Numbered from the stretch's first letter, positions 1 to 8,882 are shown. The stretch is 64,000 bases of DNA from CAHJXG01 sp965277495 (GCA_965277495.1 OZ255824.1:4402001-4466000), one strand, 5' to 3'. The notes: generated by a model not told the origin, from the letters alone. Program-made: numbers and translations.

Positions 1-275
1 CCATCCCGCGCCCCGAGATCGACGCCTGGGCGGCGGACCCGCTGCGCTACCAGCCCGGCGGCGGCGAGGCGGTGGCCGACGTGTTGCGCCGGGTCCGCCG
101 CGCCTGGACCGGCATCGCCAGCTCGGCCGACACGACCCTGGTCGTCACCCACGCCGGGCCGATCCGCTGCCTGCTGCACATCGCGCTCGGGGTGCCGATC
201 CTCGACGCCATCCAGGCCAGCATCGCCTACGGGTCGGTGACGCGCCTCGCGGCTACTCCGCCAACTCCCGCATGA
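1..275 (+). CDS. Histidine phosphatase family protein, C-terminal part
   Basis: The 5' end lies outside the window; the frame is open from base 3 and stops with TGA at 273-275. The fragment carries a VVTHAGPIRCLL segment, which matches the second catalytic-histidine region of the phosphoglycerate mutase/alpha-ribazole phosphatase (CobC-like) superfamily. These enzymes remove phosphate through a phosphohistidine intermediate. A GTG at 72 is an internal valine, not a likely start, because the frame continues upstream. The substrate cannot be told from this part alone. Its last 23 bases overlap the end of the convergent tartrate dehydratase gene. Confidence 0.75.
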   Translation, partial: IPRPEIDAWAADPLRYQPGGGEAVADVLRRVRRAWTGIASSADTTLVVTHAGPIRCLLHIALGVPILDAIQASIAYGSVTRLAATPPTPA

Positions 276-1413
276 CGCGGATCAGGTCCGACTTACCTTC
301 GAAGCCGATGCCCGGCAGCTCCGGCATGGTGATGTGCCCGGCCTCGACCCGCACACTGTCGGGGAAGCCGCCATAGGGTTGGAACAGGTCCGGGTAGCTT
401 TCGTTGCCGCCCAGGCCGAGCCCGGCCGCAATGTTGAGCGACATCTGGTGGCCGCCATGCGGGATGCAGCGCGACGGCGACCATCCTGCCGCGCGGATTT
501 CGTCCAGGGTCCGCAGGTATTCGCATAGGCCATAGGACAGCGCGCAGTCGAATTGCAGCCAGTCGCGGTCCGGGCGCATCCCGCCGTGGCGCAGCAGGTT
601 GCGGGCGTCCTGGTGGCTGAACAGGTTCTCCCCGGTCGCCATCGGGCCGGGGTAGAATTCCGCCAGGGCCGCCTGCAGGCGATAATCCAACGGGTCGCCG
701 GCTTCCTCGTACCAGAACAGCTTGTAGTCCCGCAGCATCTTCGCGTAGGCGATCGCGGTTTCCAGGTCGAAGCGGCCGTTGGCGTCCACCGCGAGCTCCG
801 CCACGCTGCCTAGCTCGGCCAGCACCGCCTCGATGCGCTCGCGGTCCTCGGCGATGGGCGCCCCGCCGATCTTCATCTTCACCAAGGTATAGCCGCGGTC
901 GAGGTAGCCGCGCATCTCGCGCCGCAGCGCGCCCAGGTCCTTGCCGGGATAGTAGTAGCCGCCGGCGGCATAGACGAACACGCGCGGGTTCGCCGCCACC
1001 CCATGCTGGTCCGCAAGCAGGCGGAACAGCGGCTGGCCCGCAATCTTCGCCGCCGCATCCCACAGCGCCATGTCCAGCGTGCCGACCGCGACCGAGCGCT
1101 CGCCATGGCCGCCGGGCTTTTCGTTCGCCATCATGGCGGACCAGGCGCGATGCGGGTCGAGCGCGCCGCCTGCATCGAGCAGGCTGTCCGGGGCGGCCCC
1201 TAGCAGGCGAGGCGCGAAGCGCTCGCGGATGAGCCCGCCCTGGCCGTAGCGCCCGTTGCTGTTGAAGCCGTATCCGACCACGCGGCGTCCGTCCCGCATC
1301 TGGTCAGTGACGACGGCGACCAGGCTGGTCGTCATCTTGGAGAAGTCGATATAGGCGTTGCGGATCGGCGAGGCGATCGGCTGGGTGATCTCGCGGACAT
1401 CCAGGATGCGCAT
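253..1413 (-). CDS. tarD: D(-)-tartrate dehydratase, enolase superfamily
   Basis: 386 residues, full length. The protein belongs to the mandelate racemase/muconate lactonizing enzyme branch of the enolase superfamily and agrees closely, as I recall it, with the characterised Bradyrhizobium D-tartrate dehydratase, offset by three residues. That enzyme dehydrates D-tartrate to oxaloacetate with Mg2+. Visible active-site residues are K181 in VKMKIGG (general base), metal ligands D210 (VDANGRF), E236 (WYEE) and E262 (GEN), and H319 (IPHGGH). The ATG at 1413 has CGGAG about 7 bases upstream. No tartrate transporter or regulator lies beside it in this window. A related acid sugar dehydratase is the main alternative, but conservation along the whole chain favours D-tartrate. 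Confidence 0.88.
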   Translation of the reverse strand: MRILDVREITQPIASPIRNAYIDFSKMTTSLVAVVTDQMRDGRRVVGYGFNSNGRYGQGGLIRERFAPRLLGAAPDSLLDAGGALDPHRAWSAMMANEKPGGHGERSVAVGTLDMALWDAAAKIAGQPLFRLLADQHGVAANPRVFVYAAGGYYYPGKDLGALRREMRGYLDRGYTLVKMKIGGAPIAEDRERIEAVLAELGSVAELAVDANGRFDLETAIAYAKMLRDYKLFWYEEAGDPLDYRLQAALAEFYPGPMATGENLFSHQDARNLLRHGGMRPDRDWLQFDCALSYGLCEYLRTLDEIRAAGWSPSRCIPHGGHQMSLNIAAGLGLGGNESYPDLFQPYGGFPDSVRVEAGHITMPELPGIGFEGKSDLIRVMRELAE

Positions 1414-1606
1414 GGCAGGCTCCGGCGAAATGACAAGGCAGTTCCGTCGCTGGCGCCGGCGCTGTCAACCCGGCGCTTGGGCGTCGCTAGCCGGTTTCGC
1501 AGCACCCGGATCAAACAATCGTATGCTCGGGTCCTTCTGGCGGTGTCATGGAACCGCAATGCCCCGAGAATGTTTTATCACCCATCGAACACACGGAAGG
1601 ATGCAC

Positions 1607-1972
1607 ATGATGGACGAAAATCGCTTCGAGGGCGCGGCTCGCAAGGTCGGCGGCAAGGTCGAGGGCGCGGTGGGCGGCCTGACCGGCGACACCAAGATGC
1701 AGGCGAGCGGCAAGATGGACGACCTCGCCGGCAGCGCGCAACGCGGCTATGGCCAGGCCAAGGACGCAGTGCGCAGCATGGCCGGACAGGCGAGCGACCA
1801 GGCGAGCGACTACGGCTCGCAGATGCTCGATCAGCTTGAGGAGGCTGGCGATTACCTCGCCGAGCAGGTCGACCAGCGCCCGATCACGGCCATTTTGGTC
1901 GCGGCCGGCATCGGGTTCCTGATCGCCATGGCGACGAAGCCGGCGCCGCGGGTGGTCTATCGCCGCCGCTGA
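1607..1972 (+). CDS. CsbD-like stress protein with C-terminal membrane segment
   Basis: About 121 residues. The first 45 residues form a CsbD-type segment (ENRFEGAARKVGGKVEGAVGG, then a DDLAGSAQRGYGQAKD repeat), typical of small general-stress proteins. The rest resembles the DUF883/ElaB type: a charged amphipathic helix, then a short hydrophobic stretch (ITAILVAAGIGFLIAMAT) and a basic tail, suggesting inner-membrane attachment. Three in-frame ATGs lie at 1601, 1607 and 1610; GGAAGG ending at 1600 favours 1607 or 1610. Function is unknown; related genes are often induced by osmotic or stationary-phase stress. Confidence 0.8.
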   Translation: MMDENRFEGAARKVGGKVEGAVGGLTGDTKMQASGKMDDLAGSAQRGYGQAKDAVRSMAGQASDQASDYGSQMLDQLEEAGDYLAEQVDQRPITAILVAAGIGFLIAMATKPAPRVVYRRR

Positions 1973-1986
1973 GCCGGTGATGCGGG

Positions 1987-2013
1987 TCCGGTCCCTAGCG
2001 TACGGGGACCGGA
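1987..2013. terminator. Hairpin between convergent CsbD-like gene and trpS
   Basis: CCGGTCCC (1988-1995) pairs perfectly with GGGACCGG (2005-2012) around a nine-base loop, with a T-A pair adding to the base. It sits between two convergent stop codons, as expected of a bidirectional terminator. There is no immediate U-run (TTTAAACTTT begins 8 bases after), so its termination strength is uncertain. Confidence 0.5.
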
Positions 2014-2021
2014 TGCCTGCT

Positions 2022-3020
2022 TTAAACTTTAAGGAAGCCGACTAGGCGCTCAGCTTCTGCGACGATGGGATTGGCGATCGCAGCAGCCCGGGCGGCACCG
2101 TCGCGTAGGACGGCGTCCACAGTGCCGGGGTCGGCTAGCAAGCGGCGTGTTTCGGCGGCAATCGGCGCCAGTTTTTCAACGAGCACGGCGGCCAGGCTCT
2201 CCTTGAATGCTCCGAACCCCTTGCCGCCGTGGTCGCGCAACACTGCGGCGGGTTCCTGATCCAGCAGTGCGGCCATGATGCCCACAAGGTTGCGCGCCTC
2301 CGCCCGATGCTCCAACCCCTGCGGTTCATGCGGCAACGGCTCGGGATCAGTTTTGGCGCGGCGGATTTTCAGCGCGATTGCATCGGCATCGTCCGTCAGG
2401 TTAATGCGGCTTTGGTCGGAGGGGTCCGACTTCGACATTTTCTTATTGCCGTCGCGCAGGCTCATGACCCGGGTCGCAGGACCGAAGATCAGCGGCTCGA
2501 TGTTCGGGAAGAACTCGACGCCGTAATCGTGGTTGAACTTCTGCGCGATGTCGTTGGCAAGCTCGATATGCTGCCGCTGGTCGTCGCCCACGGGGACCCG
2601 GGTCGCGTGATAGGCGTGGATGTCGGCGGCCATCAGGTTCGGATAGACATACAGCCCGGCAGACACCTGCTCGCGGTCCTTGCCCGCCTTGTCCTTGAAC
2701 TGCGTCATCCGGTTGAGCCAGCCGAGCCGGGCGACGCAATTGAATATCCAGGCCAGGCGAACGTGTGCATGCACGGCGGATTGATGGAACAATATGTGCG
2801 CCTGCGGATCGATGCCGCAGGCGATCAGCGCCGCCGCCAACTCCCGCGTGGCGGACGCAAGGGCCCGCGGTTCCTGCCAGACGGTGATGGCGTGCAGGTC
2901 CACCACGCAGAACAGGCATTCATGGTCCCGCTGCAGCGAAACCCAATTGCGGATCGCGCCAAGATAGTTGCCGAGCGTCGGCACGCCCGACGGCTGGATG
3001 CCTGATAGGATGCGTTGCAT
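2022..3020 (-). CDS. trpS: Tryptophanyl-tRNA synthetase
   Basis: 332 residues from the chosen ATG, the usual length for bacterial TrpS. It charges tRNA-Trp with tryptophan using ATP in the cytoplasm. The class I signatures are present: the HIGH-equivalent TLGNYLG at residues 15-21 and KMSKS at 194-198, plus the conserved GLYVYPNLMAADI. The frame is open 12 codons further upstream (TTG at 3056), but MQRILSGIQPSG is the canonical start. In many alphaproteobacteria trpS directly follows murJ; here a cupin gene and a gene-poor stretch separate them. Confidence 0.96.
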   Translation of the reverse strand: MQRILSGIQPSGVPTLGNYLGAIRNWVSLQRDHECLFCVVDLHAITVWQEPRALASATRELAAALIACGIDPQAHILFHQSAVHAHVRLAWIFNCVARLGWLNRMTQFKDKAGKDREQVSAGLYVYPNLMAADIHAYHATRVPVGDDQRQHIELANDIAQKFNHDYGVEFFPNIEPLIFGPATRVMSLRDGNKKMSKSDPSDQSRINLTDDADAIALKIRRAKTDPEPLPHEPQGLEHRAEARNLVGIMAALLDQEPAAVLRDHGGKGFGAFKESLAAVLVEKLAPIAAETRRLLADPGTVDAVLRDGAARAAAIANPIVAEAERLVGFLKV

Positions 3021-3120
3021 GGCCGGCGTTGTCACTGCCCGGCGCGGCTTGGTCAAGGCTTCGAACCGGCATGGCCGTCATAAGCCGACATTTGACGGCG
3101 CAGGCCTGCAAAAATGAGGA

Positions 3121-3129
3121 ATTGTAACA
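3121..3129 (-). promoter_or_regulatory. Candidate extended -10 promoter element for trpS
   Basis: The minus strand reads TGTTACAAT here: a near-consensus TACAAT -10 hexamer preceded by the extended-10 TG. It lies about 100 bases before the trpS ATG. No convincing -35 hexamer is seen at 17 bases, so this is a weak prediction. Confidence 0.3.
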
Positions 3130-3237
3130 CCATTCACGGCATCAAAGCGCCAACTTGCACCGTTTCGAGGTCACTGGGCCGTATTGCAGCCATTTCCGGA
3201 AAGGCGCCGGGTTCGCCGCTTGTTCACGATCCAACGC

Positions 3238-3774
3238 CTAATGTTCGTGGGCGGCCGGGGCCGCACCGCTGAACTGATCCTGCTCGCCCTGCAACCCGAG
3301 TTCGACCACAGTCCAGATGGCCCGCTCGTTGGGTGCGACGAACGTGTCGAACATCAGCGCGTCTCCTTGACCCGTGTTGACACCCGCCATCCGGCGCCCC
3401 GGCGGCATCCAATAGCACGTGCCCGCCGGAGCCCTCTGCGGCTCCGCCCCTTCCAGGAACAGGGTCATCTCGCCGGACGCAATGCATGTCTGCCCGCCAA
3501 AACCGTGCATGTGGATGGGCGAGCGCGTGCCTTGCGAACGCACGGTCATGAACGTGAAAACCTTCATGCCCGTTGGATGCCCGGTCGCGTCCACCTGGTC
3601 AGCCATAAGGACCCGCTCCTCGGACGCGCTTCGGCTCGGCGCCGTCGGAAGCGGCCGTCCATTGAGCTTTTGGCCCTGCTCGGAGGCGCCCTGTGCGGAC
3701 GACTTGCTTCCTGCGAAAACAAGCAGGCCTGCAAGCAGCAGGATCGAACGGCGGGAAGGCAGTTTTGTCATCAT
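3238..3774 (-). CDS. Exported cupin-fold protein
   Basis: 178 residues. The N-terminus (SRRSILLLAGLLVFAG, then SSAQG) is an export signal with a twin arginine, so Tat export is plausible. Behind it is a single cupin barrel with SPIHMHGFGGQTCIASGE, the first cupin motif, whose His residues would bind a metal. The second motif (PPGRRMAGVNTGQGDALMFDT) is degenerate. Two adjacent ATGs at 3774 and 3771 could both serve. Substrate is unknown; the periplasmic cupin assignment rests on the fold motif and signal only. Confidence 0.75.
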   Translation of the reverse strand: MMTKLPSRRSILLLAGLLVFAGSKSSAQGASEQGQKLNGRPLPTAPSRSASEERVLMADQVDATGHPTGMKVFTFMTVRSQGTRSPIHMHGFGGQTCIASGEMTLFLEGAEPQRAPAGTCYWMPPGRRMAGVNTGQGDALMFDTFVAPNERAIWTVVELGLQGEQDQFSGAAPAAHEH

Positions 3775-4496
3775 GATGGAACCAGATTAGTCAAGTCGGC
3801 TGAACCGGCGCAATGCGCACCAATAATTTCTAACAAATGCTAAATTACGTTTTCGCAGCTTGCCTAACGAGTAAGTGCTTCTGAGTTTGTCGTGATGGGA
3901 GTTTATTGTGTTGATGCGCCAACGCTTCCTGGCGGTTCTCTCACTGCACCAATGAAGGCCAGAGTGCTACCGGATACGTCGTTGCCGCGCCGGATGATCG
4001 ACGGTTGTGGAAAGGCTTGGAGTTGGTCTCCGTCTAACCGGGCCGGTCTCAGGCCCTAGCGCAGCGCGCACGACGAGTGGGAATCACCACGACAGGCGGT
4101 CCGGCCGCTGCGGGCTTCCGGCCCAGCCCGATTTTCTTAGCCAGCGTGGAGCATTGGCTGGCATAGCTTAAGCCCGCCATTGCAGCGATTGGATAGAGCA
4201 TCACCATGCCGGATAAGGCTCGCCTCCGTTGCGACGATCAGATCATGACGGCGACATCAATTTTAGTGGCAACATAGCTATCATCTTTGCTGCCGAAGCT
4301 AAAGCAAATGCGGAACTTAAGAACAGCGGGATCGCTGACCCTTCCTGTACGACTAAACTTGTGCCTGCAACTACTTGGAGTGAATAAGGTGTAGCTCCTG
4401 GTCCAAGTCCATTTGGCGATCCACCCTGACTGCAATCTCTAGACGGGTCGATGTGGTGGCAAACTCGGGATCGCGCTCGCCGTAGTGACCGGCAAC
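3775..4496. other. Gene-poor stretch with possible gene remnants
   Basis: About 720 bases between the cupin gene and murJ with no convincing full gene. Bases 3,830-3,900 and 4,240-4,440 are visibly poorer in GC than the rest of the window. On the minus strand a frame ending at the TAG complement at 4371-4373 reads like a protein C-terminus (RLEIAVRVDRQMDLDQEL), and a 52-codon frame lies at 4049-4207. I recognise neither. The stretch looks like decayed coding DNA rather than a regulatory region. Confidence 0.5.
4049..4207 (-). CDS. Possible small protein, function unknown
   Basis: 52 codons starting ATG-GTG-ATG, stop TGA at 4049-4051. The product begins MVMLYPIAAMAGLSYASQCS, which looks like a small exported or membrane-associated leader with one Cys, followed by a basic KKIGLGRKPAA segment and a Pro/Arg tail. 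GGAGG lies 15 bases before the ATG, farther than ideal. I do not recognise a family. It may be a remnant in the decayed stretch instead of a working gene. Confidence 0.25.
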   Translation of the reverse strand: MVMLYPIAAMAGLSYASQCSTLAKKIGLGRKPAAAGPPVVVIPTRRARCARA

Positions 4497-6047
4497 CTAC
4501 CGCGTCCGCCCGCGGCGGCGCATGACGCCCAGGAACTCCCGCAGGTCGAACGCCCCAAGAAGCTGCGCCGCCACGACGTAGGCGGCGATCCCGGAACCGA
4601 CCAGCGCCGCCAGCGCCACCCAGCGTAGCCCGGCGGTCGCGCCCATCTCGGCAAAAACCGTGCGCCTGGCGAACCACAGCGCCGCCGCCATCACCAGCGC
4701 CGCCAAAGCCATGCGCGGCAGCCGGCGGCGCAGCTTCGCATCCACCACGAGCTGTCCGCGCCGGCTCAATACAACCGAGAGCGCCAGGACGTTGACGATC
4801 GCCGAAATGCTGGTGGCGAGGGCCGGGCCGGCATGCGCCAGCGGCACCATGAACAGCAGGTTCAGCACCAGGTTGAGCGCGATCGCCACCATGCCGATCC
4901 GCACCGGCGTCCCGGTGTCGCCATGGGCGAAGAACGCCGGGACCAGCACCTTAAGCACCACAAAGGCCGGCAGCCCGAACGCATAGGCGGCCAGCGACTG
5001 CGAACTCAGCAAGGCGCTGGTGGCACCGAACTCGCCGCGGCCGAACAGCACCAGCATGATCGGCTCGCCCGCCACGCCGAGCGCCAGCGCCGCCGGCAGG
5101 GTCAAGACCAGGCTGATCTCGAGCGCACGGTTCAGGGTCGCGATCGCGCCAGCTTCGTCCCCCGTCCGTGCCTGCCGCGACAGCAGCGGCAGCAGCGCGG
5201 TGCCGACCGCCGTGCCGATCACCCCGAGCGGCAGTTGGTTGACCCGGTCCGCATAATACAGCAGCGACGCCGAGCCCGGCGGCAGCAGGCTGACGATCAC
5301 CACGTCCACCGCCAGGTTGAGCTGCGTCACCCCGGCGCCGACCAGCCCCGGACCCATCCGCCGCAACAGGATGACCATGCGTGGCGTCATCCGCGGGCGC
5401 GGGATGTGCAGCTTCATGCCCGCCCGCCGCACCGCCCAGGCCAGCAGCGCCAGTTGCAGCACGCCCGAAACCGTGACGCCCCAGGCCAGCGCGTGCCCGA
5501 CGGTGGGGACATAGGGCGTCAGCACCAGCATGGCCGCGATGGACACGCCGTTGAACACCAGCGGCGCGGCGGCGGCGGCGGCGAAGCGGTCGAGGCCGTT
5601 CAGCACGCCGGACAGCAGCGCCGCAAGGCAGATCAGGAACAAATAGGGGAACATGATGCGCGCGAGCGCGATCGTCAGTTGCTCCTTGCCGGGGATCGCC
5701 TCGAAGCCGGGCGCCAGCAGCCGCATCATTTGCGGCATGAACACTTCGCCCAGCAGCGTGATGAGCAGCAGCCAGAACGCCAGCACGGCGATGGCTTCTT
5801 GGGCGAACTGCCGGGCCTCGCCGGCGCCGTCGGCCGCCAGGATGCCGCTGAACTCGGGCACGAAGGCGGCATTGAACGCGCCCTCGCCAAACAGCCGGCG
5901 GAACAGGTTGGGCAGGCGGAGCGCGATGAAGAACGCATCCGCAATCGGCCCGGTGCCGGCCAGGGCCGCGAGCAGCATGTCGCGCCCGAAACCCAGCACC
6001 CGGCTGAGCATGGTCCAGCCGCCGACAGTGACGATGCCGCGCAGCAT
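4497..6047 (-). CDS. murJ: Lipid II flippase MurJ
   Basis: 516 residues, hydrophobic throughout with about 14 predicted membrane spans: the MOP-superfamily MurJ/MviN architecture and length. It moves lipid-linked peptidoglycan precursor across the inner membrane. The N-terminus (VGGWTMLSRVLGFGRDMLLA, then GPIADAFFIALRLPNLFRRLF) carries conserved family signatures. It starts 3 bases after the gpsA stop, so it is very probably cotranscribed with tsaD-rlmJ-gpsA. In many alphaproteobacteria murJ instead sits between glnD and trpS. Confidence 0.95.
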   Translation of the reverse strand: MLRGIVTVGGWTMLSRVLGFGRDMLLAALAGTGPIADAFFIALRLPNLFRRLFGEGAFNAAFVPEFSGILAADGAGEARQFAQEAIAVLAFWLLLITLLGEVFMPQMMRLLAPGFEAIPGKEQLTIALARIMFPYLFLICLAALLSGVLNGLDRFAAAAAAPLVFNGVSIAAMLVLTPYVPTVGHALAWGVTVSGVLQLALLAWAVRRAGMKLHIPRPRMTPRMVILLRRMGPGLVGAGVTQLNLAVDVVIVSLLPPGSASLLYYADRVNQLPLGVIGTAVGTALLPLLSRQARTGDEAGAIATLNRALEISLVLTLPAALALGVAGEPIMLVLFGRGEFGATSALLSSQSLAAYAFGLPAFVVLKVLVPAFFAHGDTGTPVRIGMVAIALNLVLNLLFMVPLAHAGPALATSISAIVNVLALSVVLSRRGQLVVDAKLRRRLPRMALAALVMAAALWFARRTVFAEMGATAGLRWVALAALVGSGIAAYVVAAQLLGAFDLREFLGVMRRRGRTR

Positions 6048-6050
6048 GGC

Positions 6051-7004
6051 CTATTCGTCCCGCCGCGGCCGGGCCAGCAGTGCCGCGATGGCCTGGTCCA
6101 GCCGCAGCCGCCCGTCCAGCAGCGCCGCGACCGCCGAGCACACCGGCAGGTCGATCCCCGCGGCCCGCGCCACCAGCGCCGGCGCGGTCGCGACGCCCTC
6201 GGTCACGGCGCTGCGGCCCGCGAGGACTTCCGCCAGGATTGCGCCCTGTCCCAGCGCCAGGCCGAGCGAGAAATTACGGCTGGTGGGGCCGGTGCAGGTC
6301 AGCAGCAGGTCGCCAAGTCCCGAAAGCCCGCCCACCGTCTCCGCCTGGCCGCCGAGCGCCACCACCAGCCGTCCGAGCTCCGCCAAGCCGCGGGTAATCA
6401 GCGCGGCACGGGCGTTCTCCCCCAGGCCCGCGCCGATCACCGCTCCGGCGGCGATGGCGATCACGTTCTTCGCCGCCCCGCCCAATTGCGCGCCGACCGC
6501 GTCGTCGTTGCCATAGATGCGGAAGGTGGGGCTGGCCAGCAACTCGGCCATGGCACGGCGCGATACCGCGTCCGCGGTGGCCAGCACGGCGGCAGCGGGC
6601 AAGCCGGCGGCAACCTCCTGGGCAAAGTTTGGGCCGGTCAGCACGGAGGCGGGCCGGTCCGGATGCAGGTCGGCCAGGATCTCCAGCGGCAGGCGGAGCG
6701 TGCCGGCCTCCAGCCCCTTGGCGCAGGCCACCAGAGGCGCGTCGCCGGCCAGCCCGGCGGCGATGGCGGCCAAATGCTGCACCGGAACCGCCAGCAGCAC
6801 GGCGTCGAACCGCGCCCCATCCAGCCGGTCCGTGACCATAACATCGTCCGGCAGGCGGTGGCCCGGCAGGCGCGGGCTGCTTCGGGTGGCGAGGATGGGC
6901 GTGGGGTCGCGCGCCCAAAGCGTGACCTCCCGTCCGGCACGCGCCGCCTGCAGCGCCAACGCGGTTCCCCACGCGCCGGCGCCCACGACCATGACCCTAC
7001 TCAT
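6051..7004 (-). CDS. gpsA: NAD(P)-dependent glycerol-3-phosphate dehydrogenase
   Basis: 317 residues. It reduces dihydroxyacetone phosphate to sn-glycerol 3-phosphate for phospholipid synthesis. The Rossmann motif GAGAWG is at residues 8-13, CAKGLE around K96, GPNFAQEV at 124-131, and catalytic K179 in GAAKNVIAIAAG. It overlaps the end of rlmJ by 8 bases and is followed within 3 bases by murJ, forming a tight minus-strand operon. tsaD-gpsA proximity opposite hemC is common in alphaproteobacteria. Confidence 0.96.
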   Translation of the reverse strand: MSRVMVVGAGAWGTALALQAARAGREVTLWARDPTPILATRSSPRLPGHRLPDDVMVTDRLDGARFDAVLLAVPVQHLAAIAAGLAGDAPLVACAKGLEAGTLRLPLEILADLHPDRPASVLTGPNFAQEVAAGLPAAAVLATADAVSRRAMAELLASPTFRIYGNDDAVGAQLGGAAKNVIAIAAGAVIGAGLGENARAALITRGLAELGRLVVALGGQAETVGGLSGLGDLLLTCTGPTSRNFSLGLALGQGAILAEVLAGRSAVTEGVATAPALVARAAGIDLPVCSAVAALLDGRLRLDQAIAALLARPRRDE

Positions 7005-7815
7005 CGGTCAGCCGCACGAGCGTGTGGCCATGGCCGGGTTCGGTGTTGCCCAGGCGGCCGAGCAATGCCGCGAGAATGCCGGGCGCCGCCGCCTCGAAGC
7101 CCCAGGGGGGATTTCGGACCAGCAGGCCGCAGCCGTTCAGCCGGGCGGGATCGGTCGGCTCGCGCCACCACAGCTCGGCGCACACGACATCGCGCAGCCC
7201 GGCCCCGCGCACGGCATCGTGAAAGGCGCGGACGGGGCTGCGATGCTTGATCGGATACCAGGCGGCGTAGGCTGCGGTGGCAAACCGCGCGGCCCCTGCC
7301 TGCAATCCCGCCAACACCCGGCCGAACTCGCCCGGCGCCTCGAACGGCGGGTCGATCAGCACCAGCCCGCGCGCCTGCCGCGGCGGCAATAGGGCCGTGA
7401 TGGCCGCATAGCCGTCGCGCAGATGCACCGAGACCTGGCGGTCCCTGCGGAACAGCCGGGCCAGGCTGTCGTGTTCCTCGGGATGCAGCTCGCAGCACGC
7501 CAGGCGGTCGTCGGCGCGCAGCATGGCGCGGATCAGCGCCGGGGAACCGGGATAAAGCCCGAGCCGGTCCACCAGCGTCACATAATCAACGAGCGGCGGC
7601 GGCGGTTCGTGCAGCAGGCGGGCGATGCCGGCGTGCCACTCGCCCGTGCGCTCCGCCGTGGTGGATTGCAGGTCATAGCGGCCCGCCCCCGCATGGGTGT
7701 CCAGCACGAACACCGGGGCGGGCTTGCGGGCGAGGGCGCGCATGATCCACACCAGCAGCGCATGCTTCATGCAATCGGCCGGGTTGCCGGCGTGGAATGC
7801 GTGCCGGTAGTTCAT
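6997..7815 (-). CDS. rlmJ: 23S rRNA (adenine-2030-N6)-methyltransferase
   Basis: 272 residues from the ATG at 7815; Escherichia coli RlmJ is about 280. The N-terminus MNYRHAFHAGNPADCMKHAL is the family signature. The SAM-binding DTHAGAGRYDL is at residues 39-49 and the catalytic DPPFE (N6-adenine methylase DPPY type) at 155-159. The ATG overlaps the tsaD stop as ATGA, which fixes the start; the frame is open upstream but there it only shadows tsaD. It modifies A2030 of 23S rRNA. Confidence 0.93.
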   Translation of the reverse strand: MNYRHAFHAGNPADCMKHALLVWIMRALARKPAPVFVLDTHAGAGRYDLQSTTAERTGEWHAGIARLLHEPPPPLVDYVTLVDRLGLYPGSPALIRAMLRADDRLACCELHPEEHDSLARLFRRDRQVSVHLRDGYAAITALLPPRQARGLVLIDPPFEAPGEFGRVLAGLQAGAARFATAAYAAWYPIKHRSPVRAFHDAVRGAGLRDVVCAELWWREPTDPARLNGCGLLVRNPPWGFEAAAPGILAALLGRLGNTEPGHGHTLVRLTDE

Positions 7816-8882
7816 ATGGGCGAAGGCTTGGCGGTCGAAAGCTCCGCCAGCGGCCAGCGCGGACGTGGGGCGATGTCCAATGCGTCCGTGAGGCCCAGGC
7901 GCAACCGCTCGATGCCGGCCCAGGCGACCATGACGGCATTGTCCGTGCACAGCCGCACCGGCGGGGCAACAAGGAACACGCCGCGGGCCGATGCCGCGTC
8001 CGCCAGCGCCGTCCGCACCGCTGCGTTGGCCGCGACGCCGCCCGCGACGACCAGCAGCCGCGCCTCCGGCATCATCGCCATGGCGTGGTTGGCGCGGTCG
8101 GCCAGCACGGCGGCGACGGCGTGCTGGAAGCCGGCCGCGATGTCGGCAGCCTGTTGCGGCGGCAGCGGCGACGGCAGGACAGCGATGCGCTGCGCCACCG
8201 CGGTCTTCAGGCCCGAGAAGCTGAAGTCGCAACCGGGCCGTCCGCGCAGGGGCTGCGGGAAGGGGTGCCGCGCCGGGTCACCTCCGGCCGCGAGCCGCTC
8301 CAGCGCGGGTCCGCCGGGCCAGGGTAGGCCAAGCAGTTTGCCCACCTTGTCGAACGCCTCGCCCACGGCGTCGTCAATCGTGCCGCCGAGCCGCCGATAC
8401 TGGCCGACGCCATCCACCGCGACGCACTGGCAATGCCCGCCCGACAGCAACAGGAGCAAGTAGGGGAACGGCGCGCCGCCCGCGGCCAAGCCTGGCAGCC
8501 GTGCGGTCAATGCATGGGCCTCGAGATGATTGACCGCGACGAACGGCAGGCCGGCCCCGAGGGCGATGCCCTTCGCCACCCCGGCGCCGACGATCAGGCC
8601 GCCGATCAGGCCGGGTCCGCAACTGGCCGCGACGCCGCCGAGATCGCCATAATCCAGGCCCGCATCCCGCATGACGCGACCCACGAGGCCGGGCAGGTGC
8701 GCCAGATGGGCACGGGCGGCGATCTCCGGCACGACGCCGCCGAACGGGGCATGATCCGCCTGCTGGCTCAGCACTGCTTCGGCCAGAATCGCCCCGTCCC
8801 CGGCCAGAATCGCGCATGCGGTCTCGTCGCAGGAGGATTCAATCCCAATTACAGGTGCTTGGAGGCGATGGCCGGTCTGCAT
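7812..8882 (-). CDS. tsaD: tRNA N6-threonylcarbamoyladenosine transferase subunit TsaD
   Basis: 356 residues from the ATG at 8882. TsaD transfers the threonylcarbamoyl group to A37 of ANN-decoding tRNAs, working with TsaB, TsaE and TsaC. The ASKHA-fold start VIGIESSCDETACAI and the metal-binding NHLEAH (H119 and H123) are present, with CTDNAVM supplying the later Asp. The frame is open upstream to 9047, but that would run across the start of divergent hemC, so 8882 is preferred. First gene of the tsaD-rlmJ-gpsA-murJ set. Confidence 0.95.
   Translation of the reverse strand: MQTGHRLQAPVIGIESSCDETACAILAGDGAILAEAVLSQQADHAPFGGVVPEIAARAHLAHLPGLVGRVMRDAGLDYGDLGGVAASCGPGLIGGLIVGAGVAKGIALGAGLPFVAVNHLEAHALTARLPGLAAGGAPFPYLLLLLSGGHCQCVAVDGVGQYRRLGGTIDDAVGEAFDKVGKLLGLPWPGGPALERLAAGGDPARHPFPQPLRGRPGCDFSFSGLKTAVAQRIAVLPSPLPPQQAADIAAGFQHAVAAVLADRANHAMAMMPEARLLVVAGGVAANAAVRTALADAASARGVFLVAPPVRLCTDNAVMVAWAGIERLRLGLTDALDIAPRPRWPLAELSTAKPSPI

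Noticed and set aside
4833..7250. Long plus-strand open frame of about 800 codons over murJ and gpsA
   Set aside because: Gln/Arg/His-rich translation with no domain; antisense shadow of two clear genes in very GC-rich DNA.
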